The position numbers and the translations under genes are program-made. A stretch of DNA of 32,962 bases from an uncultured Pseudomonadota bacterium. GTDB lineage: Bacteria; Pseudomonadota; Alphaproteobacteria; Rs-D84. The stretch is taken from NCBI GenBank assembly GCA_902774305.1, contig CACYHY010000004.1:1-32962 (forward strand), in the 5' to 3' direction. Under the pieces are notes generated by a model that was not told the DNA's origin, ran no database searches, and saw nothing but the letters and a program-made list of their open reading frames with translations. This document shows positions 1 to 8,875 of this stretch, in pieces; position 1 is the first letter of the stretch; each line of letters begins with the position of its first letter.

Positions 1-729
1 TTGAATTTGTAAAATTTGCAACGAACCGTTTTCGACTTTTGTTTCTAATATTTTAACATCCACACCATTTATTTTTGTACGACCACAGCCCAATGCGCGA
101 ATTTGATTATGAATTTCAACTGGCGACATTTTCCAATTGATTATTTCATCAGCACCTGTAAATTTATGGCTGATAATTGGTGTACCACTTTGTGCAATTG
201 GTTTATATTTTTCTGGGGCCGCAAAAAATTCGTCCAGCATTTTTATTGCAATTTCATCGACTTTATTTTCAACAGTTTTATTTGTGTCGTTTATATCAAT
301 ATCAAATGGCACCCGCATAAAAATATCACCAGCATCCAAATCATGCACGATTTTCATCAGGCAAACCGCCGATTTAGTATCGCCATTTTTTAGCGCGCTG
401 CGTATTGGTGATGGCCCACGATATTTTGGCAAATCACTGGGGTGAATATTTATAAAATTACCCTGTGCCAAAACATTATCAGGCAAAATCACACCGTATG
501 ACATTACAACAACAAAGTCCGCACCAGCATTATCAAATTCTTTGATTGAATTACGGACAGGCAAATTATGACTTTCCGCCCACAACTGCACAGGTGACGG
601 TGTTAAAACATGTTTACGACCCGCGGGCGCAGGTGCACGTGTAAACACCGATAAAATATCGTGTTTTTGGCGCAGTGCATCAAAAATTGGCACAACAAAA
701 TCGTTGGTGCCCATTAAAATCAGTTTCAT
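1..729 (-). CDS. fmt: Methionyl-tRNA formyltransferase (3' part outside window)
   Basis: Transfers a formyl group from 10-formyl-THF to Met-tRNA(fMet) for translation initiation. The first 243 codons are visible and the gene is cut by the left edge. The N-terminus MKLILMGTNDFVVP matches the family's usual MGTPDFAVP opening, with Asn in place of Pro. The catalytic triad is present: Asn94 and His96 in NIHPSDLPKYRG, and Asp132 in HDLDAGDIF. The ATG overlaps the def stop codon in the ATGA arrangement, so translation is probably coupled to def. The C-terminal OB-fold tRNA-binding domain lies mostly outside the window. Family assignment is firm; completeness cannot be judged. Confidence 0.95.
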   Translation of the reverse strand, partial: MKLILMGTNDFVVPIFDALRQKHDILSVFTRAPAPAGRKHVLTPSPVQLWAESHNLPVRNSIKEFDNAGADFVVVMSYGVILPDNVLAQGNFINIHPSDLPKYRGPSPIRSALKNGDTKSAVCLMKIVHDLDAGDIFMRVPFDIDINDTNKTVENKVDEIAIKMLDEFFAAPEKYKPIAQSGTPIISHKFTGADEIINWKMSPVEIHNQIRALGCGRTKINGVDVKILETKVENGSLQILQIQ

Positions 730-1229
730 TTTTTATGCCTCCGCACTTTACGCATAACCATCTCGCGACGGGCACCAGACAAATAATCTATAAACAATTT
801 TCCATCCAAATGATCCGTTTCATGTTGCACAATGCGTGCCGGCACCCCAGACATAGCAGCAGATTTATGTTCGCCATTTTCATCTGTCCATTCAACCGTC
901 ACAGACTCTGGTCGCGTAACATTTGCATAAACAGGCAAATTGTCACCACCCAAAACAGACAGGCACCCTTCTTCCATAACACAAGTTTTTTCACTGTGCG
1001 ACAGGATTTTAGGATTTATCATTTTGAAAATTTTTTCATCGTCTGGTGTCATCATAACCAAGAAACGTTGTGTAATACCAACCTGAGGCGCAGCCAGTCC
1101 CACACCACTTTGCGTGCGCATCATATCAACCATAGTATCCAGAGTGCGCAACAATTCATCATCGATTTTTTCAACCGGTGTGCATTCTGTTCGCAATATT
1201 GGGTCACCACAAAGTTTCATTTGCAACAT
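726..1229 (-). CDS. def: Peptide deformylase
   Basis: Metalloenzyme that removes the N-formyl group from nascent proteins in the cytoplasm. All three family motifs are intact: GVGLAAPQVG (residues 42-51), EEGCLS with the metal-ligand Cys89, and QHETDH with ligands His136 and His140 and catalytic Glu137. At 167 aa it has the normal length. The ATG at 1229 has an AAAGGA ribosome-binding site about 9 bases upstream; an in-frame ATG three codons later is a possible alternative start. It is the first gene of a def–fmt operon, a common bacterial arrangement, and diverges from rmuC. Confidence 0.96.
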   Translation of the reverse strand: MLQMKLCGDPILRTECTPVEKIDDELLRTLDTMVDMMRTQSGVGLAAPQVGITQRFLVMMTPDDEKIFKMINPKILSHSEKTCVMEEGCLSVLGGDNLPVYANVTRPESVTVEWTDENGEHKSAAMSGVPARIVQHETDHLDGKLFIDYLSGARREMVMRKVRRHKK

Positions 1230-1283
1230 TTATAAAATCCTTTATAATTTGTTATATTCTTGATTTTAGCAAAGGATTTTCAA

Positions 1284-2162
1284 ATGACAACTTATATTTT
1301 TGCACTTTTAGTTATCGCAGTTTTGTTGCTGTTGGCGCTGGTTTTTCGTAAAAATACAGTTGATTTATCGCCATTACGTGAAGATAATGTCCGTCTGCGC
1401 GAGAGATTAGCTGAAAGATTAGGAACATTATCGCAAAACGCGTTGGAATTGAAAAATATAAGTGCTGATATTGCGAATTTCAAAGATATTTTAATGGGAA
1501 ACAAACAGGCACGCGGAACATTTGGTGAAAGACAACTGGAAGATTTGGTTGCGGACATCATGCCACCAGAAACTTATGCTTTTCAAAGTGTGTTATCAAC
1601 TGGTGTTCGGCCTGATTGTATAATCCGCCTGCCATATCCGCCTGGGGATATGATAATCGACAGTAAATTTCCATTAGAAAGTTATAATCGTATTTTAAGT
1701 GATAAAACAGATGCCGGCGCAAAAAAACAATTTGAATTGGATGTGCGCAAACATATTGATGCGATTGCTGAAAAATACATTATTCCGGGGGTAACTGCGG
1801 AAAGTGCAATGATGTTTATTGCTTCGGAATCCATATTTGAAGAATTGCACAAGTCTTTTCCAAACACTATTGATTATGCCGCACGTAAAAAGGTGTTTAT
1901 TGTGTCCCCTGCGACCCTGTGGGCAACATTAAACACAATCCGCGCCGTTCTGTCAGACATTAAAATAAAGCGCGTAGCAACGCAAATTAAACGCGAATTA
2001 GATTTGTTGTTAACAGATTTGTCGCGACTTTCCGACCGCAGTGAAAATCTGTCGCGTCATTTTGCACAAACAGTTGGTGATATAGACCAAATCAAAACTT
2101 CCGTTGGCAAAATTACACCACGCGCCGAAAAATTACGTGATATGGATTTTGGTGAAGATTAA
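1284..2162 (+). CDS. rmuC: RmuC-family protein (DNA recombination protein), short form
   Basis: RmuC proteins are membrane-anchored, nuclease-fold proteins that limit some DNA rearrangements; the biochemical activity is poorly known. An N-terminal membrane segment (about residues 4-21) is followed by a short helical stretch. The RmuC core follows, with RGTFGERQLEDL (77-88), RPDCII (109-114) and the hallmark IDSKFPLESY (125-134). At 292 aa it is much shorter than the roughly 475 aa E. coli protein because most of the coiled-coil is missing. I chose ATG 1284 because AAAGGA sits seven bases before it; a longer reading from TTG 1260 would have that site inside the gene. It is followed by a bidirectional terminator. 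Confidence 0.88.
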   Translation: MTTYIFALLVIAVLLLLALVFRKNTVDLSPLREDNVRLRERLAERLGTLSQNALELKNISADIANFKDILMGNKQARGTFGERQLEDLVADIMPPETYAFQSVLSTGVRPDCIIRLPYPPGDMIIDSKFPLESYNRILSDKTDAGAKKQFELDVRKHIDAIAEKYIIPGVTAESAMMFIASESIFEELHKSFPNTIDYAARKKVFIVSPATLWATLNTIRAVLSDIKIKRVATQIKRELDLLLTDLSRLSDRSENLSRHFAQTVGDIDQIKTSVGKITPRAEKLRDMDFGED

Positions 2163-2187
2163 AAAAATGCCCTGATGGGCATTTTTA
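2163..2187. terminator. Bidirectional terminator between rmuC and the HAD gene
   Basis: Stem AAATGCCC / GGGCATTT with loop TGAT (2165-2184). A T-rich tail follows on the plus strand and a run of seven T on the minus strand. It lies between converging genes and overlaps the HAD stop codon. Confidence 0.85.
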
Positions 2188-2781
2188 TTTTGGTAATCCC
2201 GTTTTACGGTTTATCCACACAGGTGTATCTGCCAATGCCATTATGTATTTATCAGATTTGCTGTCGCCATAACTGCGCACGACATGTGGAACAATTTTGT
2301 TTTTCTTTGCCCACCTGTCCAGCGCAACCACCTTATCCGGTCCCCAGCACATAAATTTAAATTTCCATGGCTTTTTTTCATACATTTCCGAAGTCATAAT
2401 CACATCGAAATCCATATCTGCCACTAATTTTGGTACCGTATAATTTGGTCCTGCTGAAATCAAAATACAGATATTGCCAGCATCATGCTCTTTGGCAACC
2501 TGAGATTTTGCCCAACCAAAACGTCTTTTTTTGTGTTCGCGTATCACAATTGGTGCAAATTTTTTAACCATTTTTGGTGTCAAAAACAGACGCATTAATT
2601 CACGCGCAATACGACTGTGCTTATTTACGTAATAAATGCATAAACCAATTAAGAATATTGGCAAAAACAGCCATGGACGTAAACTATGCTTAAAACAATA
2701 CCGTCCAAATTCAAAATTAGAATCAGATGCAGATAAAGTTCCATCAAAGTCAAAAACGACCACATTTGCTTTTTTTACCAT
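2185..2781 (-). CDS. HAD-superfamily hydrolase, subfamily IB (phosphoserine-phosphatase-like)
   Basis: A 198-aa cytoplasmic phosphatase-type protein. HAD motif I is DFDGT (residues 11-15, with the nucleophilic first Asp). Motif II is the Ser of LISAG (about 109). Motif IV is GDSKSD (172-177). A hydrophobic cap segment (about 36-52) resembles the membrane-near cap of HAD-IB proteins. The substrate cannot be told from sequence. ATG 2781 is chosen because AAGGAA lies seven bases upstream. A longer frame extends to 2865, but it would run through the terminator at 2838-2860 and gives a nonsense-like leader. The gene has its own promoter. Confidence 0.82.
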   Translation of the reverse strand: MVKKANVVVFDFDGTLSASDSNFEFGRYCFKHSLRPWLFLPIFLIGLCIYYVNKHSRIARELMRLFLTPKMVKKFAPIVIREHKKRRFGWAKSQVAKEHDAGNICILISAGPNYTVPKLVADMDFDVIMTSEMYEKKPWKFKFMCWGPDKVVALDRWAKKNKIVPHVVRSYGDSKSDKYIMALADTPVWINRKTGLPK

Positions 2782-2797
2782 ATTGTTTCCTTTTGAA

Positions 2798-2829
2798 ATT
2801 ATATTAGTCTGATTCTGGTTTCCTTGCAA
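2798..2829 (-). promoter_or_regulatory. Putative promoter of the HAD gene
   Basis: TTGCAA (2824-2829) lies 20 bases from TATAAT (2798-2803); an overlapping TAATAT gives a 17-base spacer. TTGCAA recurs as a likely -35 upstream of ppdK and of the 25302 gene. Confidence 0.4.
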
Positions 2830-2837
2830 TATTTTTA

Positions 2838-2860
2838 TAAAAAAACAGGCGCCCCGCGCC
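2838..2860 (-). terminator. Terminator after the 170-aa unknown gene
   Basis: Minus-strand stem GGCGC / GCGCC with a GGG loop (2848-2860), followed by TGTTTTTTTA. It separates this gene from the HAD gene. Confidence 0.75.
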
Positions 2861-2875
2861 CCCATATATCTATTT

Positions 2876-3388
2876 TTAATACCGCCCGATACAACCCAGA
2901 TAAGAATTGCCGGTTGATTCCAAAATGTTTATAAATTTACTTTGGTTGTGGCCGGAAAATAATGCCAATATTGTTCCTGCATCTGTCGCCAACATATCTG
3001 CTACAGTCGCAATTGAAGAATTCATTTTTTTGAAAAATCCACTTGTTGGATAAATTTCAGCCGCCAATAATTGATTTGTTCCCTTGGAATTGGCATTTTG
3101 GTCAGATTTAATAACCATTAATTGACATTCTGGAGAAATAATCATTTTATCAACAATAACCGCGCCAGCACCCAACAATTCACCCCACCAACCAGTCGAG
3201 CCACAAAACACAGGATAATATACCACTGATTCGGGATTTTCGTTCATTATTGTATCCAAATCTAAATTGTCTGTTATAACTGATGGCATCGCCCCAGTTT
3301 CGCTATTTATAACCTTGCGCGCCATCTGATATTCTGCATCATCAGTAGTTTTGCGAGGCCAATAAAGAATCGGACACTGTTTTATCAC
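2876..3388 (-). CDS. Hypothetical protein, 170 aa
   Basis: I do not recognise a family. The product is mixed alpha/beta in composition, with no signal peptide or membrane segment. It has a Gly/Trp-rich patch, FCGSTGWWGELLGAGAVIV (about residues 62-80), and a C-terminal SYLGCIGRY. The only in-frame start near the 5' end is GTG at 3388. No Shine-Dalgarno sequence is visible. A TATACT hexamer ends seven bases upstream, which would allow a leaderless or near-leaderless mRNA, but no good -35 accompanies it. A later start at the Met of MARKVINSETG (about codon 22) is possible. A strong terminator follows, so it looks like a real single-gene unit. Confidence 0.65.
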   Translation of the reverse strand: MIKQCPILYWPRKTTDDAEYQMARKVINSETGAMPSVITDNLDLDTIMNENPESVVYYPVFCGSTGWWGELLGAGAVIVDKMIISPECQLMVIKSDQNANSKGTNQLLAAEIYPTSGFFKKMNSSIATVADMLATDAGTILALFSGHNQSKFINILESTGNSYLGCIGRY

Positions 3389-3454
3389 GATACATAGTAT
3401 ATCAGATTCGGAGGATATAAAAAAGGGGGTTTGGTCAAATAAAATACTTGATTT

Positions 3455-4810
3455 TTATTTTTTTAGAGATTGCCAGACTTTTTTTGTATCATTCCAAAGG
3501 ATTTTTACGTCTTTTTTGGCGGTTTGATAGTATTTATCGGATATTGTAACATTAAATAATGACTTTATCAAAGCTGGTATCATTACCATAAACATAGTTA
3601 TAAATATTCCCAATAACACAAGTGTTATAAATGCCTGATTTCCAGCAGTTCCAACCAATCCGTCCATTAACATTTTCGAATCGTTTTGGGCAATCGCAGC
3701 TTGCAATGCAGATGCACCCTGCCAGCCACCAAACGCAACATCCAACACCATTATAGAAAATGTGATAAATATACCTGTCAGCGCCAATCCGACAGTTCCA
3801 GAAATAACATCATCTATGGTTTTTTGTAAATTATTGGACTTGTTTAAAGTTTCAAACGAGAATAATTTCCAATCTTTGAATAACCAACTAAGCAAAGTTA
3901 AAGGCAAGAAAATAAAATCTATCGATAATTTTACAAATATTTCCAAGAAGAACAGCGGTATCGGTAATAATGCCATAAAATATATCATTAATAATATTGC
4001 GCCCATAATCAACATCGGAATATTCGGAAATATTGGGATAGACCACATAATCTTGTGCATATAATCGTAATTAAATGCCATATTTAACATTGTCCAACCA
4101 ACCGTCATCCCTAAACCTGTCATTTGGTGAACATTCGCAATTTGACATGTCAGATTATGACGAAATCGTGGTGCAAAAGCATTCAAGGACGATTTTTGTG
4201 CATCTATTGCTATACTTTGTCTATCTGCGATAGCGGTTGCAACTATACAATTAGCATAATTCTGACGTGCATCTGTTACAGACATTGTATAATTCATAGA
4301 CAAACCTAAATCAAAAATCGGTTCAATCATATATGTTGATACCATTCTGGGCAACGGTAACCCCATTAATGCGACAATAAATAAAACTTTGACACAATGG
4401 GTTCCAAATTTTCCACTGATTGACCACGCATCCAACATTCCTGCTTTGCCATCAACAACACGTTTATCATTAAATTTTGGATTTACATATACTTGTATCA
4501 AATCCCATGTAAACCATATAGCGGTTAGTGCCACTGCTAATGGAATTATAACTTTGCCCAAAGCATCATATAATGTTGGCAAAATAGATGACAATCTGCC
4601 TATAATATCTGAAAACAATTGACATGACCAACAAGTCGAAAAAAAAGTTAAAGCATCAGATATATTTACAGGCGATATACTGCGAAAAATAGAATAACCA
4701 ATTATCCCGCCACCAAAAACAATTCCGCCAATTGCAAGTGGGGACATAGCACCCGCTGCAAACGGTAAAAATGATATAAAAGTTATCCAAAATCTTTTTA
4801 ACCAACTCAT
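3455..4810 (-). CDS. Polytopic membrane protein, VirB6/TrbL-like T4SS channel paralogue
   Basis: A 451-aa protein with about seven or eight hydrophobic segments, the first at residues 8-42. It carries CWSC (60-63) followed by LYDALG, the same pattern as the 6145 gene (CWSC, VYDNLV). Next comes a membrane segment ending LPRMVSTYMIEP, matching LPRFVTTVTFEP in the 6145 protein. A periplasmic loop holds two Cys (NCIVAT and LTCQIA) before a Gly-rich membrane segment. The tail from SDKYYQTAKK is charged and amphipathic and probably cytoplasmic. Family assignment to VirB6/TrbL (inner-membrane T4SS channel) is inferred from topology and shared motifs. It is transcribed divergently from its four paralogues, and its ATG lies six bases after a TATAAT. 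Confidence 0.7.
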   Translation of the reverse strand: MSWLKRFWITFISFLPFAAGAMSPLAIGGIVFGGGIIGYSIFRSISPVNISDALTFFSTCWSCQLFSDIIGRLSSILPTLYDALGKVIIPLAVALTAIWFTWDLIQVYVNPKFNDKRVVDGKAGMLDAWSISGKFGTHCVKVLFIVALMGLPLPRMVSTYMIEPIFDLGLSMNYTMSVTDARQNYANCIVATAIADRQSIAIDAQKSSLNAFAPRFRHNLTCQIANVHQMTGLGMTVGWTMLNMAFNYDYMHKIMWSIPIFPNIPMLIMGAILLMIYFMALLPIPLFFLEIFVKLSIDFIFLPLTLLSWLFKDWKLFSFETLNKSNNLQKTIDDVISGTVGLALTGIFITFSIMVLDVAFGGWQGASALQAAIAQNDSKMLMDGLVGTAGNQAFITLVLLGIFITMFMVMIPALIKSLFNVTISDKYYQTAKKDVKILWNDTKKVWQSLKK

Positions 4811-4816
4811 ATTTTA

Positions 4817-4825
4817 ATTATAACA
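4817..4825 (-). promoter_or_regulatory. Extended -10 promoter, leaderless start of the 4810 gene
   Basis: TGTTATAAT on the minus strand is a perfect extended -10 (TGnTATAAT). Six bases (4811-4816) separate the hexamer from the ATG, placing the expected transcription start on the A of ATG. No Shine-Dalgarno is present. The -35 is weak. Confidence 0.6.
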
Positions 4826-4841
4826 TATTTTTATCAAAATG

Positions 4842-4850
4842 TGCTATAAT
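4842..4850 (+). promoter_or_regulatory. Extended -10 promoter of the four-gene membrane-protein operon
   Basis: TGCTATAAT matches TGnTATAAT. The expected start is near 4857, giving a leader of about 14 bases before ATG 4871, without a clear Shine-Dalgarno. It lies back to back with the minus-strand promoter at 4817-4825. Confidence 0.6.
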
Positions 4851-4870
4851 TATAGCAGTAATTATTTGAA

Positions 4871-6145
4871 ATGAAATTTATAAAAAAATTTTTGTGCGGA
4901 TTGTCTTTGTTATTTGGCGCATTGGTGCCAAATATGGCTTTTGCTGGATGGGGAATATTGGATGTTGATTCTTTGGACATTTCTAAATTGGTCCCCATTA
5001 TTTTAGATGCCTTTATGACTGTCGCAAATGGAACTTACACTTATTTTGTTGGCGAAAATTACAATGGAATAATTTACTTTTTTGTATGGGGATTTATGGC
5101 ATTTTATATTGCCTTGTATTTGATTAAATTATATTTGCCAAAATTTTGGTTATCTACATTTGGTTTCAAACCTGGGGACACTGTAAATATTGGTGGAATG
5201 AAAATTGCAGAAAATGTTCTGAAACCATCAATACGCGCTTTGGTGGCTGTTATATTGTTATTACCAATGCATCCAGAATTTATAGCCAGAAATGTTATAA
5301 ATCCTTTTTTGAGTGTCGGTTCAATCTATACGACAGAAATTATAAAAATGTCGTCCGACGTCAATTTTAACAATCAAAAAACAATAGAGTGCCCAAAAAA
5401 TTTACTGGAACAAGGATGGCTGGATTCAGAATCTTGTGATTATTTAATACAACCTGTTCATATTTTATCCCATGCAAATAACACTGTTATTAAACGCGGT
5501 TTTAAATATTTATCTAACGGTTTGCAATCGTTAATGTCATTGATGTCTCATGATGGAGGCCAAGGATTTATGAATATTATATCTGGTATTTTACTAATCA
5601 TCACATTTACCGGGTGTAATATATTTATGGCATTACTGATGATCCAAGCCATATTTGATTTTGGTATGGCATTAATTTTATATCCTTTCAATGTAGCTGC
5701 ATGGGTTGCCAAAAAGAACGACAGTTGGTTTGATATTTGGCCTGCGTTTTCTGGTATTATTGGTGCATTAAAGCAAATTTTAGTTACTATGATTGCTTGT
5801 GCCTTCATATTATGCATAAATCTGGCATTGGTATCTGCCCTATTCCAATGGAACAACACAGAATTTGTTGCTGCCGCTGGGGGTGTTGCATATTCAAACA
5901 TGCCAACTTCTGGTTATTCATCTGTTGGTTTTGGCGGTCATTCTGTACTTTGGTTATCGTGTTTATTAACTTTCTTTTTGATGACTAAAATTTTTGAAAC
6001 AACAAAAACAAAATTAACTGAATATGTTGGCGATACTTCAACCAAATTATACAACAAGGTCGTAGATGATGCCAAAAGAACTGTCCAAATTGCAAAGGGC
6101 ACAGCTGGGGGAATAAAAAAAGTATGGGGAAAAATAGGTAAATAA
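4871..6145 (+). CDS. Polytopic membrane protein, VirB6/TrbL-like paralogue with signal peptide
   Basis: A 424-aa protein that starts with a signal peptide (hydrophobic core after KKFL, predicted cleavage at AFA|GW near residue 25). Membrane segments follow around residues 65-90, 115-135, 240-270, 290-320 and 355-375. The motif NPFLSVGSIYT after the second segment corresponds to the P-x3-G position in all the cluster members. A loop with two Cys (ECPKNLL and SCDYLIQP) precedes the central membrane region, and the tail is Lys-rich. First gene of a tight operon: its TAA shares one base with the ATG of the next gene (TAATG). Family placement is inference from shared architecture; no enzymatic motif is seen. 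Confidence 0.72.
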   Translation: MKFIKKFLCGLSLLFGALVPNMAFAGWGILDVDSLDISKLVPIILDAFMTVANGTYTYFVGENYNGIIYFFVWGFMAFYIALYLIKLYLPKFWLSTFGFKPGDTVNIGGMKIAENVLKPSIRALVAVILLLPMHPEFIARNVINPFLSVGSIYTTEIIKMSSDVNFNNQKTIECPKNLLEQGWLDSESCDYLIQPVHILSHANNTVIKRGFKYLSNGLQSLMSLMSHDGGQGFMNIISGILLIITFTGCNIFMALLMIQAIFDFGMALILYPFNVAAWVAKKNDSWFDIWPAFSGIIGALKQILVTMIACAFILCINLALVSALFQWNNTEFVAAAGGVAYSNMPTSGYSSVGFGGHSVLWLSCLLTFFLMTKIFETTKTKLTEYVGDTSTKLYNKVVDDAKRTVQIAKGTAGGIKKVWGKIGK

Positions 6146-7356
6146 TGACAGAACTGGGACAATCTTTTATAGATAGCACGGTGCAATGTTGGTCTTGCCC
6201 TATATTTGATCGCATGTTTCAAATTATTTCAAATGCGGCTGCGGCAGTTTATGATAACTTGGTAGGCATTTGCACTATTTTGTTCTTTGTTATTTTTGCT
6301 TTCTATGTTTTAGGTGCAGTGTGGAAAAATCTGACCCAAGGATTTAATGATGGATGGATTAGTAAATCATTGCGTCCTGTATTTATAAATTCAATCTTTG
6401 TATTGGCATTTTTCGGTATGGGTGTAATGTTACCACGTTTTGTAACAACTGTCACATTTGAACCTGTGGCACAAGTTACTGAAACATATGCCGCCGCAAT
6501 GTTAAGCATGTCGCCAGAAATTATTGAAGAACATGTCACATACGAAGCCCCAGATATGGATGACAGCAATGGTATTTTCCGAAAAGAATTACGTGATTCC
6601 ATTATAAATGTTGCCAAGGTAACCATTACGATGTTTCAATCATTTATGAAACTGGGCGTGGCAATGATTGATGCAGGTTTTTCTATGTCTATGTTTTTTG
6701 GAATTGGCGCCATGGTTAAACACATTATACTGGTGTTTATTGGTATTTATCTATTCATCGCTTTCTTCAAAATGTTTTTCAAGTTCTTGTGTTATTTTGC
6801 AGATGTGTTAATTGCGATGGCTATGTTCGCAATGTTTTTTCCTTTATCTTTGGTAACATCGGCATTCAAAGAAGTTTCAGATGAAGATATGCCTTACTGG
6901 TTATCGTGGGTAAAAAAACTGGGCAAAGGTGTTGGTATAGATCAAATTAAAAATGTTATTGGTTCAATTGTGTCATTGGGTGTAGCTGTAATCACTTATA
7001 CTGTTATACTGATAATTATTGTTAAATTCTTTGCTGACCCAGATGGAGAAGTAAACAATTTTGAAGCTTTGCTGAACGCAGTGATGAGTGGAGATGTGTA
7101 TAACTTGGATTTGGAACACAGTGGTTTAACTGATTTAACTTTGACTAGTGTTGTTGTTTTGGTATATGTATTAACATTTATCTATGATAATATTCCAAAA
7201 ATTACTAATATGATATTGCAGATGTTTAGTGTGACATCCAGCGATAATAAAGTTGGTGAACAATTAGGTGACAGCGTAATGAAAGCAACAAAAAATATGA
7301 TAGACCAAGTGAAGAGTACAGCAAAGACCGTCATTACAAAAAAGGCCACAAAGTAA
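6145..7356 (+). CDS. Polytopic membrane protein, VirB6/TrbL-like paralogue (CWSC type)
   Basis: A 403-aa protein without a cleavable signal peptide. CWSC (residues 15-18) is followed by a conserved helix ending VYDNLV, and LPRFVTTVTFEP follows the second membrane region. Both blocks align by eye with the divergent 3455-4810 gene. The periplasmic loop is acidic (EEHVTYEAPDMDDSNG) and lacks the Cys pair of its relatives. Several membrane segments follow, then a charged tail rich in Lys and Thr. The start overlaps the upstream stop by one base, which implies translational coupling. Likely an inner-membrane channel subunit of a T4SS-like machine; this is inference. Confidence 0.72.
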   Translation: MTELGQSFIDSTVQCWSCPIFDRMFQIISNAAAAVYDNLVGICTILFFVIFAFYVLGAVWKNLTQGFNDGWISKSLRPVFINSIFVLAFFGMGVMLPRFVTTVTFEPVAQVTETYAAAMLSMSPEIIEEHVTYEAPDMDDSNGIFRKELRDSIINVAKVTITMFQSFMKLGVAMIDAGFSMSMFFGIGAMVKHIILVFIGIYLFIAFFKMFFKFLCYFADVLIAMAMFAMFFPLSLVTSAFKEVSDEDMPYWLSWVKKLGKGVGIDQIKNVIGSIVSLGVAVITYTVILIIIVKFFADPDGEVNNFEALLNAVMSGDVYNLDLEHSGLTDLTLTSVVVLVYVLTFIYDNIPKITNMILQMFSVTSSDNKVGEQLGDSVMKATKNMIDQVKSTAKTVITKKATK

Positions 7357-7378
7357 ATAATCTAAAGGTGCAAAACAA

Positions 7379-8875
7379 ATGAACAAACTTATGTGGATTT
7401 CACTGGCACTAAAGATAATAGGGATAGTTGCTGCCCTGTGGTTGGGCATTTGGTATTTGTCTTCGTCTATTGGTGGTGATTCTTTAACATACACTTCCAT
7501 GGATACTTTTATGAATGCCATAGGTGCCGATGGTGATGTTGGCAATATTGGTACTATGTTCTTGGGCAAATATGTTGTAGATTTATTAAACATACTGGGG
7601 ACAGCATCCGAAATGTTTTGGACGGGCATTGTCAATAATCTTTGGATTTTAATGGCTGGTGGTTTTGCTATTTATATGTTTTTGTCTGCAATCAAATATG
7701 TGTGGGAAAAGTCAAAGCAAAATGCAACATATTCTGATAAGGCCAATGATATAGATTTTAAGACATGGTTTGATCCTGTATGGAAGTTAGGTTTAAGAAT
7801 TTTGATTGCAGGAACAGCTATCGGAGCATTAAGCATGGGTGGAACAGATGCTTTGAAAACAGTATCCGAAATTTTAATCAGCCCTATTTTATATGTCGGT
7901 TCCGCTTTATCAATGGCTGCAACAAATGTTAATTCAGCCGCAGATTGTGCTGGTATTTTAGGTGCCACTGAATTAAATGGGGCAATGGCGGCAGTATCTG
8001 GATCATTTATGTGTGTTATGGGGAATTTATATTCTGTTATGCTGGCTGGTGCTGCGGGTGGCTTTTCTTTGATGAATTATGCATGGTTAGGAATGGGCGG
8101 TGGCATGATGACGTGGATTGCCGGATTGACATTGGTAATAGCGTTCTTGATAGTGGGATTTGATTTATTCTTTCAGATTTTCTCCGTATTATTCCAAGTG
8201 GTTTTTGTTATTATATTTTTACCACTTTTAATCGCCGCTGCTGCATACGAGCAGGTATGGAAATTTGCCACCAAGATATTCCGCAAAACATGGGAAATTG
8301 TTCTTAAGGCAGCTATTTCTATCGTAGCAATATCCTTAAAAATTGTATTACTATTTTCAATTATATATTTTTGTGCCGATGCGACTTTTCCTGGTCCAGT
8401 CGACAATTATACGGCTATATTGCCACCATTACTTGTCGATACTTCACAGGCCGACACAGACATAAAAGCTGCTGCGGTTATGAAGACTTTTGCAACTTGC
8501 GAAGCCGCTGCGCGTGGTTCTGACGGTTTGGTTGACAAAGATTTATTCTTGCCTTGTTTCGAAGAACAAAAGGCAATTGTAGAACGACAACATCCTGATG
8601 CATTTGATTTTATGGATGATGGATGGACATTCTTGATATCTATGTTTGGCTTATTCCTGTTATACTATTATGTGTTGAGTCCAAAAATTGATAAATTACT
8701 ACCTGCTGGGAAAGTTAAATTACCTATACCACGTGAAGGTGCCGATGTTGGTACTGGTGAAAGTTTTGATATTGGCAAATGGGCACATGATTTAGGGCAA
8801 AAGGCATGGCATGCACCAAAAAAATGGTTTGATGGTGCAGCAAAAATTCTAAAGGATAATGGTGTCGTTTCATGA
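7379..8875 (+). CDS. Polytopic membrane protein, VirB6/TrbL-like paralogue
   Basis: A 498-aa protein with an N-terminal membrane anchor (about residues 5-30) and further hydrophobic segments, including a very Gly/Met-rich block (LGMGGGMMTWIAGLTLV). The motif ISPILYVGSALS corresponds to NPFLSVGS of the first operon gene. It is followed by a two-Cys periplasmic loop (DCAGIL and FMCVMG). A second loop with Cys (ATCEAAARG, LPCFEEQ) lies near the C-terminus. The tail is Pro/Lys-rich and cytoplasmic. AAAGGTG lies nine bases before the ATG. The stop overlaps the next start (ATGA), so it is operonic. Confidence 0.72.
   Translation: MNKLMWISLALKIIGIVAALWLGIWYLSSSIGGDSLTYTSMDTFMNAIGADGDVGNIGTMFLGKYVVDLLNILGTASEMFWTGIVNNLWILMAGGFAIYMFLSAIKYVWEKSKQNATYSDKANDIDFKTWFDPVWKLGLRILIAGTAIGALSMGGTDALKTVSEILISPILYVGSALSMAATNVNSAADCAGILGATELNGAMAAVSGSFMCVMGNLYSVMLAGAAGGFSLMNYAWLGMGGGMMTWIAGLTLVIAFLIVGFDLFFQIFSVLFQVVFVIIFLPLLIAAAAYEQVWKFATKIFRKTWEIVLKAAISIVAISLKIVLLFSIIYFCADATFPGPVDNYTAILPPLLVDTSQADTDIKAAAVMKTFATCEAAARGSDGLVDKDLFLPCFEEQKAIVERQHPDAFDFMDDGWTFLISMFGLFLLYYYVLSPKIDKLLPAGKVKLPIPREGADVGTGESFDIGKWAHDLGQKAWHAPKKWFDGAAKILKDNGVVS

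Noticed and set aside
675..1235. 186-codon plus-strand frame across def
   Set aside because: Antisense to def, whose motifs are all intact; the product is His/Phe-rich nonsense.
1260..1283. TTG 1260 as the rmuC start
   Set aside because: The ribosome-binding site AAAGGA lies inside this extension and is ideally placed for ATG 1284.
2782..2865. N-terminal extension of the HAD gene
   Set aside because: It would translate the upstream terminator hairpin, and a good ribosome-binding site precedes the internal ATG 2781.
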